From assembly GCA_028865235.1 (NCBI GenBank), contig CP114561.1:1198001-1262000 (forward strand): DNA of 64,000 nt. The letters run 5' to 3'. Positions 62,464 through 64,000 of the stretch are shown one piece after another. Source of the stretch: Candidatus Manganitrophus sp. (lineage in GTDB: Bacteria; Nitrospirota; Nitrospiria; SBBL01; Manganitrophaceae). Both the position numbers and the translations under genes were made by a program. The notes beneath the pieces are model-generated. The model ran no database searches, had not been told where the DNA came from, and saw only the letters and a program-made list of their open reading frames with translations. The number at the start of each line of letters is the position of its first letter. The first letter of the stretch is position 1.

Positions 62464-63030
62464 TCAGGAATCCGAATTCAACCCGGAGAGGGCGTTGTAA
62501 TAGCGGACGACGTTTCTTTTTTTATAGAGATACCAGCTCAGCAAGCCGATGAGGATCGCGGAGAGGATGAACCGTGGAATGAAGGCGTGAGCCGGCGCCG
62601 CACTCCATCGCGGTGTGAGATATTTGCCGAACTCGGGAATCGCGAAGAACGCGACGAGGAGCGGCCGGGTCCAGGGCCGTTCCTTCCAGAGGCCGTAGGC
62701 GATCGGCGCCGCGGCGAGATAGAGCAGAATAAAGGGGAGCATCTTGATCAGAAAATCGCTTTGGGTGGCAAGCCGATTATCGACAATATAATCTTCGTTC
62801 CCCGGCACGGTCACGGCCATGAAAGTAATGATGAGCCCGATCGTCGCAAGGGACGCAAGAAAAACCATCAACATCAACAGAAGAAGGGGACGCTGTCTCT
62901 CTGCCGCTTGGTTACCGGCCGCATCGGCACGCGCCGAAAGCCTCGTTCCGCAAGCACTGCACGCCGGCTGCCCGGAGCCTTGGTATTCGGTGGGGGTTCT
63001 GCAGTTGGGGCAGATCAGTACCGAATTCAT
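62464..63030 (-). CDS. Zinc-ribbon membrane protein of unknown function
   Basis: 188 residues. The N-terminal zinc ribbon has CPNC and CSAC (about 7-27), followed by four hydrophobic helices (about 47-70, 95-112, 125-140, 150-168). Proteins of this shape are common and have no established role. ATG 63030 starts MNSVLICPNC. Its 3' end faces the AT-rich orphan. Confidence 0.65.
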   Translation of the reverse strand: MNSVLICPNCRTPTEYQGSGQPACSACGTRLSARADAAGNQAAERQRPLLLLMLMVFLASLATIGLIITFMAVTVPGNEDYIVDNRLATQSDFLIKMLPFILLYLAAAPIAYGLWKERPWTRPLLVAFFAIPEFGKYLTPRWSAAPAHAFIPRFILSAILIGLLSWYLYKKRNVVRYYNALSGLNSDS

Positions 63031-63242
63031 CGACAGGACCGATATTGTGATGGAGTTTTTTTGAAAACCAATTTTTGCTCACTTTTCATGCGGGGTTTTC
63101 TGAAGATCCATCCCCCTTTTTACCTGAAATCGTCCCCTTTTTCCAGCAAGAAAAAAGCGCGATCATCATCCCCCTCGACAGACAGCCCCGAATAAAGGTA
63201 TGATGTTGCGTTATCGCCATATAAATAAAGGAGAATCGTTCG

Positions 63243-64000
63243 ATGAAATGGGCATCCGCACTCAGCGAAGGGAAGTCCACCCCGGAAGTGATCGCAGAAT
63301 TGACGGAAGCGATCCGGACCCAGATGGGAGACGAACCGATCGACCTCGCCTTTCTCTTCGTCTCCCCGGCGCTTCTCAATGACAAGCTACCGGCCACGGT
63401 GATGGAATCAATCGGCTGCAGAACCCTGGTCGGCTGCTCCGGCGGGGGGATCATCGGAGGGGGGCGGGAAATCGAACACTTGCCGGCGGCGGCGCTGATG
63501 GCGGCCCGGCTCCCGGAGGTGGAGATCACCCTGTTCCATTTGGATTCGTCGGATCTTCCCGATCTCGATGCAAGCCCCAAAAAATGGCAGGACTGTTTTC
63601 AGGTCGATGCAGAGCAGAAGTCTCAGTTCGTCCTCTTCGCCGATCCGCTCACGTTCGAAGCCGAGAAGGGGCTGATGGGGCTCGACTTCGCCTATCCGAG
63701 GGCGGTTAAGGTCGGCGGTCTTGTCAGCGGCGGGAACAACCCCGGCGAAAACGCCCTTTTTCTCAACCAAAAGATCTATCGCTCCGGGATGGTCGGCGTA
63801 GCATTGAGCGGAAACATCGAGGTCGATACAATCGTGGCGCAGGGTTGCCGGCCGATCGGCGCCCCCTTTCCGATTACAAAATGCAACCGGAACCTCCTCA
63901 CCGAGCTCGACCACAAACCCCCGCTGGAGGTTCTTCAAGAAGTCTACAAGCAATTAACTGAGGAAGATCAAAAGTTGATGCAGCACTCTCTTTTCCTCGG
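63243..64000 (+). CDS. FIST-domain signal-sensing protein, C-terminus cut by window edge
   Basis: At least 252 residues visible. FIST N-domain features: MKWASALSEGKSTPEVI, LAFLFVSPALLNDKLPATV, TLVGCSGGGIIGGGREIE, and VGGLVSGGNNPGENALFLNQ; the C-terminal part begins with GAPFPITKCNRN. FIST domains bind small ligands, probably amino acids, in signalling pathways. Start: ATG with AAAGGAGA nine bases upstream. The rest is outside the window. Confidence 0.88.
   Translation, partial: MKWASALSEGKSTPEVIAELTEAIRTQMGDEPIDLAFLFVSPALLNDKLPATVMESIGCRTLVGCSGGGIIGGGREIEHLPAAALMAARLPEVEITLFHLDSSDLPDLDASPKKWQDCFQVDAEQKSQFVLFADPLTFEAEKGLMGLDFAYPRAVKVGGLVSGGNNPGENALFLNQKIYRSGMVGVALSGNIEVDTIVAQGCRPIGAPFPITKCNRNLLTELDHKPPLEVLQEVYKQLTEEDQKLMQHSLFL

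Overview
The window looks like a piece of a chemolithotrophic, Gram-negative-type bacterial genome (lipoproteins, RND and MacB-type export systems, c-type cytochromes, many multi-domain sensor kinases). An APS reductase/ATP sulfurylase operon, a form I aerobic CO dehydrogenase operon and an iron-rich cassette would fit a Nitrospirota-like sulfur or metal-oxidising lineage, but no taxonomic marker (rRNA, ribosomal protein) is present, so this is inference. No tRNA, rRNA or CRISPR array was seen.

Layout: 1-4.7 kb, two-component and c-di-GMP signalling (minus strand). 4.8-5.7 kb, tandem monohaem cytochromes. 6-9.2 kb, an FGE-like lipoprotein and folate genes pabB-pabC. 9.2-12.9 kb, a hybrid histidine kinase and a CorC/CNNM transporter. 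13-18 kb, a sulfur operon: Rrf2 regulator, TauE exporter, aprA, aprB, sat. 18.2-30.8 kb, a CO dehydrogenase operon, coxM-S-L-D-E-G, then a MocA-XdhC-YHS fusion, a four-helix-bundle gene that looks inserted, coxF/xdhC, a molybdopterin-binding protein and sufU-sufS. 31-34.9 kb, Mrp ATPase, zinc-ribbon/PCP_red protein, haem-oxygenase-like diiron protein and a double ferritin-like protein. 35-39.3 kb, anmK, a pterin dehydratase and a zinc ABC importer. 39.4-46 kb (minus), a Ser/Thr kinase-HDOD-GAF protein, a PhoD phosphatase and lipoproteins. 46-58 kb, RND exporter, ACT-malic enzyme, prohibitin, flavoprotein disulfide reductase and a MacAB-like tripartite export set. 58-64 kb, hydrolase, superoxide dismutase, two PuuD-type membrane proteins with a 30-residue peptide, an AT-rich orphan, and the start of a FIST sensor.

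How the genes work together: the cox operon encodes the enzyme (coxMSL), the CoxD/CoxE maturation pair, a membrane recruiter (coxG) and what looks like a complete cofactor line (cytidylyltransferase, XdhC proteins, cysteine desulfurase, scaffold). The apr-sat operon supplies sulfite/APS/sulfate chemistry with its own regulator and sulfite exporter.

Caution: about fifteen genes are broken by single-base losses, nearly all at homopolymers of 4-7 bases, and adding one base restores a full-length family member each time. This looks like consensus error, so such genes are annotated as one CDS spanning both frames. coxL is much worse (many indels, one in-frame stop, a codon-usage switch) and is listed as broken.
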